64,000 nucleotides of DNA from Margaritifera margaritifera (Eukaryota; Mollusca; Bivalvia; Unionida; Margaritiferidae): positions 1-64,000 of the forward strand of contig JAQPZY010000749.1 in NCBI GenBank assembly GCA_029931535.1, read 5' to 3'. The notes below the pieces were generated by a model, which ran no database searches, had not been told where the DNA came from, and saw only the letters and a program-made list of their open reading frames with translations. Positions 1 to 8,782 of the stretch are shown one piece after another. The translations under genes were made by a program, and so were the position numbers. Position 1 is the stretch's first letter. Every line of letters begins with the position of its first letter.

Positions 1-2
1 TG

Positions 3-745
3 AAACAAAGTGGTCGTCACCCTTTACGATGGCAAACTGACAAAGGTACCGAATTTCTAAACCAAGCTTTTCAAAAAGAATTGAAACAAAGGCAAATTCA
101 TTTTTTTACCACCGAAAATCCTGAAACCAAAGCTAGTATTATAGAACGTTTTCAAAGAACTTTGAAAGAACGCATGTGGAAATATTTTACACATCAACAC
201 ACTCTCAAGTACATCGACGTGTTACCTCGTTTGGTTAAAGCGTACAATCAATCGTACCATCGAAGCATTGGACGTACCCCCGAAGAAGTCAGCCCTGAAA
301 ACGAAGTGACCGTGTTTGATCGATTGTTTGGTGCTGCCTCAAAAAAATGAAAACCACCACCACCACCTCAGAAGAAGAAGACACCCTTGTTGGAGTTGAA
401 GACGGGAGATTGGGTTCGCATCGGAAAAACCAAACGTACTTTTGACAAAGGTTATTTACCCAACTGGACTACCGAATTGTTTCGTGTCACTACCCCTATG
501 CGAGGACGTACTCCTCCCGTCTATAAATTGGAAGACATGAACGGTGAAGTACTCAAAGGAACATTTTACTTGCCTGAGTTACAACGAGTGACGACAACGA
601 AAACATTCTCGAACAAAGAACACGGAAAGTAGGCAAACGTCAAGTCAAAGAAGTCAAAGTACGTTGGAAAGGATATCCTCCTAGTTTTTATTCTTGGATT
701 GCTGCTTCTCAAGTCATCGACTATAAAAAGAAAAAGAACAAGTAA
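3..745 (+). pseudogene. Polinton-type integrase, C-terminal half with chromodomain (broken)
   Basis: This is the C-terminal part of a retroviral-like (rve/DDE) integrase of the Polinton/Maverick family, which would insert the linear element DNA into host chromosomes. The window starts inside the catalytic core: the second catalytic Asp lies in 'QTDKGTEF' (about nt 45-68) and the catalytic Glu in 'IERFQRTLKERMW' (about nt 139-177), followed by the usual 'YNQSYHRSIGRTPEEV' segment. Downstream, 'TGDWVRI' and a chromodomain-like end with 'VRWKGYPPSFYSWI' (nt about 659-700) are typical of Polinton integrases. An in-frame TGA at 348-350 and a frame change at about 575-590 interrupt it, so this copy is broken. 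The N-terminal half lies outside the window. A second, inverted integrase copy lies at 13530-14167. Confidence 0.88.
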
Positions 746-746
746 C

Positions 747-1190
747 ATGCCATTCAACACAGCAGCAACCCAAACCTCAACGACTCCTTCGCAAAGTTCT
801 TCTCTTCAAGAATTACAAAAACAACCTCTTTGGGTGTGGTGCGGAGAACGTGTTCCTAAAAATCAAATCGTCTTTTTCTGCCAAATCTTTGTAGTGTATT
901 GTGTCATCGGAGCAGCGATTGCTAATTTGAGTTTACAACAAGGAGACAAACAATTGTGGACCGTTTTACTCAGCAGTTGCATCGGTTATCTTCTGCCCAG
1001 TCCCTCTTTGAAATTTTCGGAGAGTCACAACAACAACAACAGTCACCACCACAACAACAACGCTAGTAGTACGACCAACGCCAGTCCACCTTCTTCCAGT
1101 CACCACCATAATACCAGTTGTTCTCTTTTGGAACATCCTTTACACTCGAGTGACTCCTCGGAGACCAAAACCACTTTAGACCTAGAATGA
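747..1190 (+). CDS. Two-helix membrane protein downstream of integrase, His/Asn/Ser-rich tail
   Basis: A protein of about 147 residues starting at the first ATG after the integrase. It has a Ser/Thr/Gln-rich N-terminus, the sequence 'PKNQIVFFCQIFVVYCVIGA' leading into a first membrane helix, a second hydrophobic stretch ending '...GYLLPSPSL', and a low-complexity tail rich in Asn, His and Ser. I recall similar small membrane proteins next to the integrase in metazoan Polintons, but no function is established. Its TGA stop overlaps the ATG of the next gene as ATGA (1187-1190), which suggests that both are translated from one mRNA. Virion membrane or egress roles would be guesses. Confidence 0.7.
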   Translation: MPFNTAATQTSTTPSQSSSLQELQKQPLWVWCGERVPKNQIVFFCQIFVVYCVIGAAIANLSLQQGDKQLWTVLLSSCIGYLLPSPSLKFSESHNNNNSHHHNNNASSTTNASPPSSSHHHNTSCSLLEHPLHSSDSSETKTTLDLE

Positions 1191-2086
1191 ATGACCAATT
1201 TTATTTAACTTTACCTAGTGACAGTTCCATGGATGTGTTTCCCAACAACACCTTATGTTGTTTCACCACCAAATTACCTCACTCCATCCAATTGGATCAC
1301 GATACTCATTGGGAAGTGGCTTTGGTAGAAATCATTCATCCTACGCAAGCTCAAAACATCGACGAAGGTCAAAACACTTTCATCGTGGATATCTTGAACA
1401 AGGAAGTGCATGATGAGTTGGAGAAAATTAAACCTGGCTTTGAACATTCCAGAAAGGTATACACGATAGGTACTCCTCCCTATGCGAGCCATACCATGAG
1501 AATTCCTGTGGGGTATTATTTTAATGCTCAACATTTGGTGGACACCATTGATGCCATCTTCGAGGCTCAATTTGGTAAAGCCTTAGTCAAAGCCAAGAAA
1601 AGTGTCCAGATCAGTTACCATCCTGTGGCACGTCGTCTCGTCTTACAATTTTCGGACGACGACACATTGGCCATCACTTTTTCTCCTGGGTTGTATAGTA
1701 TTTTGGGTGGAAATAAATTTTTTCAAAATAAAAAATTCCAAAGCAACTTAGATTTCGGAAAGGGTTTTAAAATCCCTATCAAATTGAACGTGGGTCTGAA
1801 TTTAATGTTTGTGTACTCTGATGTGGTAGAATACAACGTGGTGGGACACACCTCCGCTCCGTTACTGAGAGTCCTTCCTTTCAAAGCAGATTCTGCTGCT
1901 GGTGCGTACGAAGAAGGTGGAAACACGTATCACGTTCACCGTGAATTTGTAAACCCTCATTATCTTCCAGTTAGTAAATCGTATTTTGACAGTGTCAACA
2001 TAAAAGGAGATTTGGGACAAAGTGTACCATTCATTGACAAAGGAAAAGTCACGGTGAAACTACATTTTCGAAAAAAAGTTCTCTAA
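1187..2086 (+). CDS. Minor capsid (penton-like) protein of Polinton
   Basis: An uninterrupted 299-residue protein beginning 'MNDQFYLTLPSDSSMDVFPN', then 'FTTKLPHSI' and 'HWEVALVEIIHP'. This opening (FYLTLPS-SSMD...NT...FTTKL...WEVAL-EI) is the signature of the Polinton/adintovirus protein usually interpreted as the single-jelly-roll minor capsid or penton base. It would occupy the fivefold vertices of an icosahedral virion together with the major capsid protein encoded downstream. It follows the membrane protein with an ATGA overlap and is 20 nt before the next gene, so the block looks like a late structural transcription unit. The frame is intact, unlike the neighbouring integrase and major capsid genes. 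The penton assignment is from family knowledge; no structure can be checked here. Confidence 0.75.
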   Translation: MNDQFYLTLPSDSSMDVFPNNTLCCFTTKLPHSIQLDHDTHWEVALVEIIHPTQAQNIDEGQNTFIVDILNKEVHDELEKIKPGFEHSRKVYTIGTPPYASHTMRIPVGYYFNAQHLVDTIDAIFEAQFGKALVKAKKSVQISYHPVARRLVLQFSDDDTLAITFSPGLYSILGGNKFFQNKKFQSNLDFGKGFKIPIKLNVGLNLMFVYSDVVEYNVVGHTSAPLLRVLPFKADSAAGAYEEGGNTYHVHREFVNPHYLPVSKSYFDSVNIKGDLGQSVPFIDKGKVTVKLHFRKKVL

Positions 2087-2105
2087 CGAATTGTAACCCC
2101 TAAAA

Positions 2106-2546
2106 ATGTATCCAGTGTACCGAGGAGTGGCTCCACAACGAGGACACTGTTTAGAAGATATGTTAAGATCGGCTTTTCGGACGGTAGCTCCTATTTTGAA
2201 ACCCATGGTGACTCGAGGATTTCATGCCTTAAAAGATGCCGCTTTGACACAAGGAAAAGAATTTTTGCAAAACGTCCTCATCGACAAACAAAATCCTAAA
2301 GAAGCTTTTATGAGAGCAGGCAAAAATGTGTTGATGGACACTGGAAAAAATCTTTTGGGTCTCCGAGAAAGTCCTATAAATACGCTTCACGCTTCAGGCT
2401 CTGGCATTACTTCACAGCAAGGACAAGGCAGAAAGAGACGACGACATCGAAATCCTTTCAAAGTTCATAAAAGAATACACGGTAGTGTTTCAAAAAAGAA
2501 TAAGAAAAGAAGAACCATCAGAGAATTAGACGTGTTTGATTACTAA
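2106..2546 (+). CDS. Small basic virion protein (pVI/core-like candidate)
   Basis: A 146-residue protein with an N-terminal 'YRGVAPQRGHCLEDMLRSAF' segment, a central amphipathic region (FHALKDAALTQGKEFLQNVL), and a strongly basic C-terminus (GRKRRRHRNPFKVHKRIHG, KKNKKRR) before 'ELDVFDY'. A short protein of this layout, between the penton and major capsid genes, is common in Polintons and is often compared with adenovirus minor core/pVI-type proteins. DNA binding or membrane activity inside the virion is plausible but inferred. It lies 20 nt after the penton-like gene and about 10 nt before the major capsid ATG, and has no frame breaks. Confidence 0.6.
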   Translation: MYPVYRGVAPQRGHCLEDMLRSAFRTVAPILKPMVTRGFHALKDAALTQGKEFLQNVLIDKQNPKEAFMRAGKNVLMDTGKNLLGLRESPINTLHASGSGITSQQGQGRKRRRHRNPFKVHKRIHGSVSKKNKKRRTIRELDVFDY

Positions 2547-2555
2547 CTATTGAAA

Positions 2556-5103
2556 ATGATGCACCGAGATTCTTGCGAATATACCAAGTCAGAACTGGGT
2601 ATGTTTACCATGCCTCCCACCATGATGACGATGCAAGAATCCCAATGGGTAGAATTTCATCCTGTATCGTCTTTGTCGGATACAGCTCCTATCGAATTTG
2701 AAATCAAAGGACAAACCGAAGATTACATCGATCTGAATAACAGTTACTTGTACCTGAAACTTCAAGTGATCCAAACGGCGGACAGTACACCTTCCTGGGG
2801 CCAATGACCGAGTGGCCCCCATCAATAATTTCATACATTCCTTGTTCAGTGGAATAGATTTGTACTTGAATAACAAACTGGTCAGCAGCAGTTTGGATAC
2901 TTACCCTTACCGTGCTTACTTGGAAAATCTCTTGACGTACGGAAAAGAAGCCAAGAACACTCATTAGGATGCTGCGGTGGTCTGGAAACCTGACACCTCG
3001 GAAAAGTTTAACGACACAGCAGTGTCAGTACCTGTCTACCGGCGAAGAAAAGTGATAAATTCCAGCAGACCCACAATGTGGGATTTAACGACCGTCGAAA
3101 GAAAATCAGAGACGCAGTTTAGAACTGATGGATCGTTTGCATTTGGGACATGTGGTTGCAAGACAAGTATTTGTTAAACGGAGTAGATGTACGCCTGAGA
3201 CTGAATCGCAGTAAGTGCCCTTTCCATTTGATGGCCGCCAGTGCCAAACTTTGTACGTCGTGTAGCCCCGTCAGTCAACGTGTGGCAGAGCAGTGGAAGT
3301 ATCCAGTGGAAAATGGCCACGTGCCGCTCCGATCCAAAGTCGAAGATCACCTTCCAAGGAGCTCAAACGTTTGCTGATGGTCGTTTCAAATCCACGATCA
3401 GTCCGGTCAAAGTCTCAAAGATAGTCAGTCGAGATGGTGGCTGTGTACCAGACCTTTTGAACCTGACTTTTGCGCCTCCAAAAAAATTACTTGCGATCTT
3501 GCTTGGTTCGGCCAGTAATTCAGGCGTTATGTGAGGTTTGTGGGATTTCACGACCAAGGGCGACGAAGGACATTTCCCCTATAAAATCAGGCTCTTCGAG
3601 AGTTTGGCTCTACCTTCACGTGGTCGTCTTGTTGCAGAATTGATAAAAAAATCAACAGTGAAGAGAAGATTAGAGACTGAAGAAAAGAAAAAAGATGCAA
3701 AGTAAGAAGAGAACCACTGAAGTATTGTGGAGGGATTGAAAACATAACTCACTGGAATGATAAGACGAAGATCACGTCTTCCAAGGACAGCTAACATTGC
3801 TGATTGTATCGTCAGATGCAGCCGAGCCCCAAATCAGAATCCGTTCGAGTTTAAACACTACAAAGTCTCCAAGATAGAAGTCAATCGAGATGGTAAGACA
3901 TGTGTACCAGAATTCGAACCTGAATAACAGTTACTTGTACCTGAAACTTCAAGTGAAGAAAACGGCGGACAACACCCTTCCTGTGGATACTTCTCGAGTC
4001 GCACCCGTCAATAATTTCATACATTCCTTGTTCAGTGGAATAGATTTGTACTTGAATAACAAACTGGTCAGCAGCAGTTTGGATACTTACCCTTACCGTG
4101 CTTACTTGGAAAATCTCTTGACGTACGGAAAAGAAGCCAAGAACACTCATCTGGATGCTTCGGTGGTCTGGAAACCTCGGAAAAGTTCAACGACACAGCA
4201 GTGGCAGTACCGGCCACGGTTGAGAAGGTTGCTGGTGATGAAAAAGTGAGTGGAAATATAATTCCAGCAGAGCCACACAATGTGGGATTTAACGAGCGTC
4301 GAAAGAAAATCAGAGGGTGCAGTTTAGAATTGATGGATCGTTTGCATTTGGACATGTGGTTGCAAGACAAGTATTTACTCAACGGAGTCGATGTACGCCT
4401 GAGACTAAATCGCAGTAGTATCGCCTTCCATTTGATGACTAATGCTGACGAGTGGAAAACCATCATTCAAGAAGCCAAACTTTACGTGCGCCGTGTAGAA
4501 GTCTTACCCAAAGTAGCTAACGACATCAGTCAAACCTTGAGCAGAAGTACCGCCAAGTATCCAGTGCGACGAGTGGAAGTGAAAACATTTACCGTTAGCC
4601 AGAATGCCTAATCCATAGTCGAAGATCACGTCTTCCAAGGACAGCTCCCTAAACGTTTGCTGATTGGCATCGTTAGTAATTCAGCCTTCAATGGAGCCCA
4701 TGATCAGAATCCGTTCCAGTTTCAACACTACGACCTCAAAAAGATAGAAGTCAGTCGAGATGGCAAGACCTTGTGTACCAGACCTTTTGAACCTACCTTT
4801 ACCCAGAAAATTTACTTGCGATCTTACTTGAGCTTGTTTGAAGCCACAGGACAGTTAGGTACCAACACCAACCACGGCATTTCGTACGACGATTATGCAG
4901 GAGGGTATGCCTTGTTGGCATTTGATTTCACTCCGGACCAAGGCAGCGACGAAGGACATTTCCACCCTATAAAATCAGGCCCCCTTAGAGTGGAACTTCA
5001 GTTTGGTACACCTCTACCTCACACGGTGAACGTCGTCTTGTATGCAGAATTTGATAATACTCTTGAGATCAACAGTTTGAGAGAAGTAATTCTAGACTAT
5101 TAA
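2556..5103 (+). pseudogene. Polinton major capsid protein gene, tandemly duplicated and decayed
   Basis: The double-jelly-roll major capsid protein, which forms the hexons of the virion. The N-terminus is recognisable (CEYTKSELGMFTMPPTMMT, then QWVEFHPVSSL, APIEFEIKG, DYIDLNNSYLYLKLQV). After about residue 80 the frame is lost at 2800-2815 and the rest of the first copy (to about 3650) is full of stops and frame changes. A short C-terminal fragment follows (about 3765-3920), then a second copy starts in the middle of the protein at 3920 and runs with breaks near 4180-4260 and 4600-4650 to the TAA at 5101. Equivalent points are 1188 nt apart (2732 and 3920). The last part (4657-5103) is open. 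As it stands the locus cannot make a full-length capsid protein. Confidence 0.85.
2732..4990 (+). repeat. Partial tandem duplications inside the major capsid gene
   Basis: The stretch starting 'ctgaataacagttacttg' occurs at 2732 and at 3920; the following few hundred bases match closely. A further segment starting 'gatcacgtcttccaagg' occurs near 3765 and near 4623. The junction at about 3915-3920 joins a C-terminal coding fragment directly to mid-gene sequence. This indicates at least two unequal duplication events. The upstream copy is the more decayed one. Confidence 0.8.
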
Positions 5104-5147
5104 ATGAACAGAGAAAGAAAAAAAAAGAAAAAAAAAAGTTGGAACCT

Positions 5148-5612
5148 ATGGAGATAGATGAGGGATTTTGTGAAGCAGAACAGTCACAAACTACTACGGA
5201 TGATGACGGATTGATTCATCCCATATTTCCAAAAGAAAAAGAAAATGAAGTTCCCGAGTTTACTGGATTTATGATTTGTCGATGGCCTGAACACGAAACA
5301 CAGTTAGTTTCCTGTTATGCTCACGAATTGAGTATAAAAATTAACAGTCTAGCCAGAGAAAATTGTCATGGATGTCAAATCGATCATCCCAGCCAGAAAG
5401 AACACAACCAATGTTTGATGATGACAGGCGAAGAAAAATTGGACACTTATTTGGAAAAGGCCTGGTCAGAAATCTCGGAAGAATATGTGTTGAAATGTTG
5501 GTATAAAGCCTTGCAGATTTCTTCTTTACCTGCACTCACTTCTCTGGAGATCAAGCGATGCGAAGCTCTCATTCAACAGAGTTCAGCAGAAAAAAGACAA
5601 AATCAAAGGTGA
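5148..5612 (+). CDS. Polinton conserved Cys/His protein of unknown function
   Basis: About 154 residues from the first ATG (5148). The N-terminal third is acidic. The centre has 'ENCHGCQIDHPSQKEHNQCL', with three Cys and two His that could bind a metal ion, followed by 'TYLEKAWSEISEEYVLKCWY' and a Lys/Glu-rich end. A Cys/His protein with a DHPSQ-x-H-x-C motif next to the protease is a feature I recall from other invertebrate Polintons, but its role is not known to me. It sits between the capsid gene (45 nt upstream) and the protease gene (about 80 nt downstream), in an intact frame. Confidence 0.65.
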   Translation: MEIDEGFCEAEQSQTTTDDDGLIHPIFPKEKENEVPEFTGFMICRWPEHETQLVSCYAHELSIKINSLARENCHGCQIDHPSQKEHNQCLMMTGEEKLDTYLEKAWSEISEEYVLKCWYKALQISSLPALTSLEIKRCEALIQQSSAEKRQNQR

Positions 5613-5693
5613 CTATTGGTGGAATTACTTGACAGATCGATTCAAGCATAAAGTCAGGTGTGAATTGGTGACTCATTATTTCCTGTGAAAAAA

Positions 5694-6260
5694 ATGGATA
5701 CCAGAGAACTTCATTACCTGTTGACTCGTAGTTCCTACACTTCTTCTTGGAATCCTGTGGTGTGTGCTAAAGATGAACTACCTCATCGTAAACCTAAAGA
5801 CGTTCATGCTTATGTCATCAATACCGACGACAGTCATCGACCAAGAACCCATTGGGTAGCTGTGTACTTTCCTAATAGTGGAGGCGTGGAATATTTTGAT
5901 TCTTATGGATTACCTCCTTTGGAAAACGACATACTCGAGTTTATGAGAAGAAATGCTGTTTCTACTCGATTCAATAATGTTCGATTACAAGGATCGGAAT
6001 CGATGGTGTGTGGACAATATTGTGTCAATTTTCTTCATCAACGCAGTCTAGGTTATTCCTTAGAACATTTAGTGACTTTTTTTGATAAGGAATATGCTAG
6101 AAACGATGTTAAAGTTTCAAGATGGTTTTGTGAACATTATGGATATCTCTTGTCTTTAGCTCAGAAACGTAGTGTGCATCAGAATGATGTAGATGTAGAA
6201 AGATGGAAATTTAGTTTACCTTCCCAACGTTGTCAACCTTGTAAATACGTTCCTGTTTAA
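5694..6260 (+). CDS. Adenain-like cysteine protease (maturation protease)
   Basis: An intact 188-residue protein of the C5/C48 (adenovirus protease/Ulp1-like) fold, expected to process capsid and core proteins during virion maturation. Catalytic positions are visible in order: His in 'RTHWVAVYFPN' (about residue 47), Asp in 'VEYFDSYG' (about residue 64), a Gln in 'LQGSESMVCGQYCVNF', and the nucleophile Cys in 'VCGQYC'. Length is close to the usual 200 residues. The start is the ATG at 5694, three codons after a GTG. It is the last gene of the + strand structural block; the next 180 nt are T-rich and non-coding. Confidence 0.92.
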   Translation: MDTRELHYLLTRSSYTSSWNPVVCAKDELPHRKPKDVHAYVINTDDSHRPRTHWVAVYFPNSGGVEYFDSYGLPPLENDILEFMRRNAVSTRFNNVRLQGSESMVCGQYCVNFLHQRSLGYSLEHLVTFFDKEYARNDVKVSRWFCEHYGYLLSLAQKRSVHQNDVDVERWKFSLPSQRCQPCKYVPV

Positions 6261-6437
6261 AAATATCTTGTTGATTGTTAGTTTTTTTGTTTGTTTGTTT
6301 GTTGTTTTTATTAAAAAAAGTTGGAAAAAAAAGGTGTTCTGTGTTTTTTTTATTGAATTGTAAAGAAAAAAAAATAGTATGTTCTGTCTCTCTTTCTATC
6401 GATCTATCTATTATCTCACTGTCGATCTGAACCCCAT
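6261..6437 (+). other. Non-coding spacer matching the region after the HNH gene
   Basis: A T- and A-rich spacer without a gene. The stretch at about 6340-6415 (run of T, 'ttattgaatt', A run, 'gttctgtctctctttctatcgatct') closely resembles 24235-24303 in the same orientation. The shared block supports the idea that 6.3-8.8 kb and 24.2-24.8 kb are copies of the same terminal region of the element. Confidence 0.6.
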
Positions 6438-6475
6438 GTTTTCCATCGCGTCCGCGCGTTAAGCATATAAAGCGG
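6438..6475 (+). promoter_or_regulatory. TATA promoter cassette of small gene 1
   Basis: The sequence 'gttttccatcgcgtccgcgc' followed by 'gttaagcatataaagcggta' contains TATAAA at 6466-6471. A nearly identical cassette (TTTTCC-TTCACGTCCGCGCTTCTAGCATAT-AAA) stands before the small genes at 7568, 8178 and 24657. Transcription would be expected to start about 25-30 nt downstream, near 6495, before the ATG at 6538. Confidence 0.75.
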
Positions 6476-6537
6476 TACGTTGGCCAGTGTAGTCATTCTC
6501 GTTGACTCGTCAAGATCTCAACAGCTCAAGAAAAAAG

Positions 6538-6971
6538 ATGGCAGCCACCAAGATCACTAAACTGAATGAAGCAATGGTGAACATACAGAGGGTAAAGAAT
6601 CATTTGATGGTGATCCAGCCTGAGAGAAAGACCATGACGTTCCTTCAAATGGCTCATGATTTAGTGGAAGAAGTCATGAGAGAAGAAATACATCGGGAAA
6701 GAATAGAATGGGAGGAAAGGCAAAGACTTCAACAGCAGCAACAACAACAACAGCAGCAACAAAGACAGCAACAACAACAACAACTTTTCAGTCTAGCAAA
6801 CTACCGGACGGAGGAGAAATCAGCTGTAAGATTGACTGTGAAGAATTTGCCTTCTCTTTCATCCGAAAGAGATCTGCTTGCCTGAAAGCCGTAAGACCTA
6901 TGGCTAAACGTGGCCGCCCTGCTGGAGGAGCTGCTGCTGCTGCCACCGCTACTTCAGCCGCAAGAAGTTAA
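6538..6971 (+). CDS. Small gene 1: coiled coil with poly-Gln and AT-hook-like end
   Basis: I do not recognise a family. The first ATG after the predicted transcription start opens 'MAATKITKLNEAMVNIQRV', a helical, charged region (EEVMREEIHRERIEWEERQ), then a run of Gln coded by CAG/CAA repeats. That frame stops at 6885. An overlapping frame (open from 6708) continues to a stop at 6969-6971 and encodes a basic, Ala-rich end with 'AKRGRPAGG', an AT-hook-like core. The second end lies 31 nt before the histone-type stem-loop, the normal distance for such signals, so a slip in the Gln-repeat may link the two frames. The N-terminus loosely resembles the starts of the genes at 7568, 8178 and 24657. 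Confidence 0.6.
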
Positions 6972-7001
6972 ACATAACTTCTTAAACAAAAAAAACCCAA
7001 C

Positions 7002-7042
7002 GGTCCTTTTCAGGGCCACCCCAATCTCTAGAAAAGATAACT
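7002..7042 (+). terminator. Histone-mRNA-type 3' stem-loop and downstream element
   Basis: GGTCCTTTTCAGGGCC (7002-7017) forms a 6-bp stem (one G-U pair) with a four-base TTTC loop, preceded by CCCAAC and followed by ACCCC. This matches the metazoan histone mRNA 3' stem-loop in stem length, loop and flanks. A purine-rich element, 'ctagaaaagataac', lies about 10 nt downstream, where the U7-binding element of histone genes is found. The 3' end is 31 nt after the stop at 6971. Confidence 0.8.
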
Positions 7043-7440
7043 ACTCTCAGATTGCCATATATATATTTGTGCTTATATATTTGTGTATGTTTGTGTTTTT
7101 ACCCACCAAACAAAAACCCTTTCCCACTTGTATGTTTGTGGTGTGTGTTTGATAAAAAAATATAAAAAACTATAGTGTGGTGTGTGTTTGATAAAAAATA
7201 AAATAAAAAAATAAAAAAAGATTGTGTGTTTGTGTTTGATATAAAAAAAATGGGTTTTTTAAAAAAATTGGTTTTTAAAAAATTGGTATGTTTGTGGTAT
7301 GTATGTTTGGTTCTTTTTAAAAAAAACTTTATCAAAAAAGGGTGGTGTGTTTTTTTATCAAAATTAGTTTCTTTTAGGTCCGCGCTTTAAAGGGTAAGGG
7401 TGATGGAGTGCAAAAAAATCCGCGAAGCCTAGAATGACGT
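7043..7440. repeat. T/G-rich degenerate repeats and relic promoter in the spacer
   Basis: No gene seen. The spacer is built from diverged 'tgtgtttgataaaaaa' / 'ttgtggtgtgtgttt' units and resembles the spacer at 7905-8090. Near its end, 'ggtccgcgctttaaag' (7379-7394) looks like a decayed copy of the promoter cassette, and TGACGTCA (7435-7442) is a perfect CRE/ATF-type palindrome. Confidence 0.55.
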
Positions 7441-7493
7441 CAGACGCGGGGGTAGTGGGGTATTGTTGTTTTTGGTTTTTTAGGTGTAAGGGA

Positions 7494-7530
7494 TGTTTTC
7501 CTTCACGTCCGCGCTTCTAGCATATTAAAA
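7494..7530 (+). promoter_or_regulatory. TATA promoter cassette of small gene 2
   Basis: 'gttttccttcacgtccgcgc' followed by 'ttctagcatattaaaac', with a TATTAAA box at 7523-7529. Almost identical to the cassette at 8097-8140 over about 30 bases. It lies 38 nt before the ATG at 7568. Confidence 0.75.
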
Positions 7531-7567
7531 CAATGCCTTCCTTCCCTACTCGAGTTACCCTATCAAC

Positions 7568-7837
7568 ATGAACACAATAGAAACCATGCGCCAGATTAGA
7601 GTTCATCTCGAGGTGGCCTAGAACCTTCCCCAAGACCTGGAGAAGAAGGAGAAGGAGGAGAGGGAAAACAAGATCCCGATAAAGCCTCACCTGATGATGG
7701 AAGAGGAGTGGGAATCGGAAGTAACCCATCCTCCATTTGTTTTAAAAATTTCCAAACGCTGCATGAATGCAGAAACATGGAGGGGAAGCTGTCCCGCTTG
7801 TCGGGCTAAGCCTGGGAGGTGTCCCCACCTCCTCTAG
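7568..7837 (+). pseudogene. Small gene 2, interrupted at codon 18
   Basis: The ATG opens 'MNTIETMRQIRVHLEVA', then TAG at 7619-7621, after which the same frame stays open for 71 codons to the TAG at 7835-7837. The paralogue at 24657 has the same beginning (MNNVEIIRQVKVHLEVV) and a TGG codon exactly where this copy has TAG, so the stop is probably a single G-to-A change. The open remainder contains Glu/Lys-rich sequence and a Cys-containing end (CPACRAKPGRCPH) that could bind zinc. Function unknown. It has its own promoter cassette upstream and a histone-type stem-loop 22 nt after the final stop. Readthrough of the TAG cannot be excluded. Confidence 0.65.
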
Positions 7838-7858
7838 ATGAACTTTTAAAAACAAAAC

Positions 7859-7896
7859 GGCCCTTTTCAGGGCCATCCATTAATCAAGAAAAGATT
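7859..7896 (+). terminator. Histone-mRNA-type 3' stem-loop and downstream element
   Basis: GGCCCTTTTCAGGGCC (7859-7874) is a perfect 6-bp stem with TTTC loop, preceded by AAAAC and followed by ATCC. 'caagaaaagatt' follows about 10 nt downstream and resembles the purine-rich histone downstream element. It stands 22 nt after the stop of small gene 2. Confidence 0.85.
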
Positions 7897-7904
7897 AATT
7901 TTTA

Positions 7905-8090
7905 ATTTTGCCATAAGTGTGTGAATGTGGGTGTGTTTGTATAAAGTGTGATTGATAAAAAAAAATAAAAAATGGATTGTATGTTTGTGGTGTGTGTTTG
8001 TTTGTATGTTTGAAAAAAAAAATAAAAAAATAAAAAAAGGATAGTGTGGTGTGTGCTTTTTGTTTGTATGTATGTTTTTTTTGGGGGGGG
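7905..8090. repeat. T/G-rich degenerate repeat spacer
   Basis: Diverged 'gtgtgtttgtttgtatgttt' and 'gataaaaaaaaataaaaaa' units resembling the spacer at 7043-7370. It separates small gene modules and contains no supported gene. Confidence 0.5.
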
Positions 8091-8096
8091 AAGGGG

Positions 8097-8140
8097 ATGT
8101 TTTCCTTCACGTCCGCGCTTCTAGCATATAAAGCGGTACC
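8097..8140 (+). promoter_or_regulatory. TATA promoter cassette of small gene 3
   Basis: 'gttttccttcacgtccgcgc' then 'ttctagcatataaagcggta', with TATAAAG at 8127-8133. The TATA region and 'agcggtac' match the cassette of small gene 1; the upstream part matches that of small gene 2. ATG of the gene is at 8178. Confidence 0.8.
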
Positions 8141-8177
8141 TTCCGCAGTCGCGCCATTCACATTTCACTGCTGAACT

Positions 8178-8766
8178 ATGAATACCATTGAACTGTTGCA
8201 GGAAGCAAGGAATATATTGGTAGGTGTGGAGTCTTTGGTAGAAAGGTTGGAGTGTTGTTGGAGATATCCTACCACCAAACCATTTGTCACCAGCCAACTA
8301 GCGGCTCTCATTTCAGCCAGGAGATTGGTGAATGATGTTTTGGTGGAGGAAAGACAAAAAACTTCTTCCTCAATCCCTTGTCGTGTAGGGTTCATCAAGT
8401 TGAGCCTGGACTTACTACATGGAGTGGAATATTTCCTTCACCTTGTTCAACAAGATGAATGGTTATATCCACCCGCCAGTAGTGCCCAGCGCGAAGAGGT
8501 GAACCTTCACATGGTGAAGGAATTATTAAAAAAAAGTTTTAGAAAAGGAAGTAGCCCACATTAAAATCTTGTGGGCTATCGAAAGAAGTAACAAAGAAGA
8601 AGCCAGGAAAGAAATGAAATTTCAACGGCTGAATTTAAACTGGATGAAAATCCAAGATAAGTTCAGGCGGATGAAACATCCTGACTGGCTACCTGATTCA
8701 CCAACACTACCACCAAAGACTCACACCACCGTCCTAGGCTTCTTTACTCAATGTTGGAGGAAATAA
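8178..8766 (+). CDS. Small gene 3: helical protein with frame change in an A8 run
   Basis: Unrecognised family. The ATG frame (8178-8564) gives 128 residues beginning 'MNTIELLQEARNILVGVES', mostly helical and Leu-rich. At a run of eight A (8528-8535) the +1 frame becomes open and continues with coding-like sequence (AIERSNKEEARKEMKF, KIQDKFRRMKHPDWLPDSP) to TAA at 8764-8766. The two parts together would be near 195 residues. The end at 8766 is 16 nt before a histone-type stem-loop, so the downstream frame is probably the real C-terminus. An 8-bp hairpin (8553-8577) follows the A run. An extra A by sequencing error, mutation or programmed frameshifting are all possible. Confidence 0.65.
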
Positions 8767-8782
8767 TAATTCCTCCTCCAAC

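Noticed and set aside
6502..6537. Upstream start for small gene 1
   Set aside because: The upstream open frame begins with TTG, not ATG, and lies at the predicted transcription start; the ATG at 6538 is preferred.
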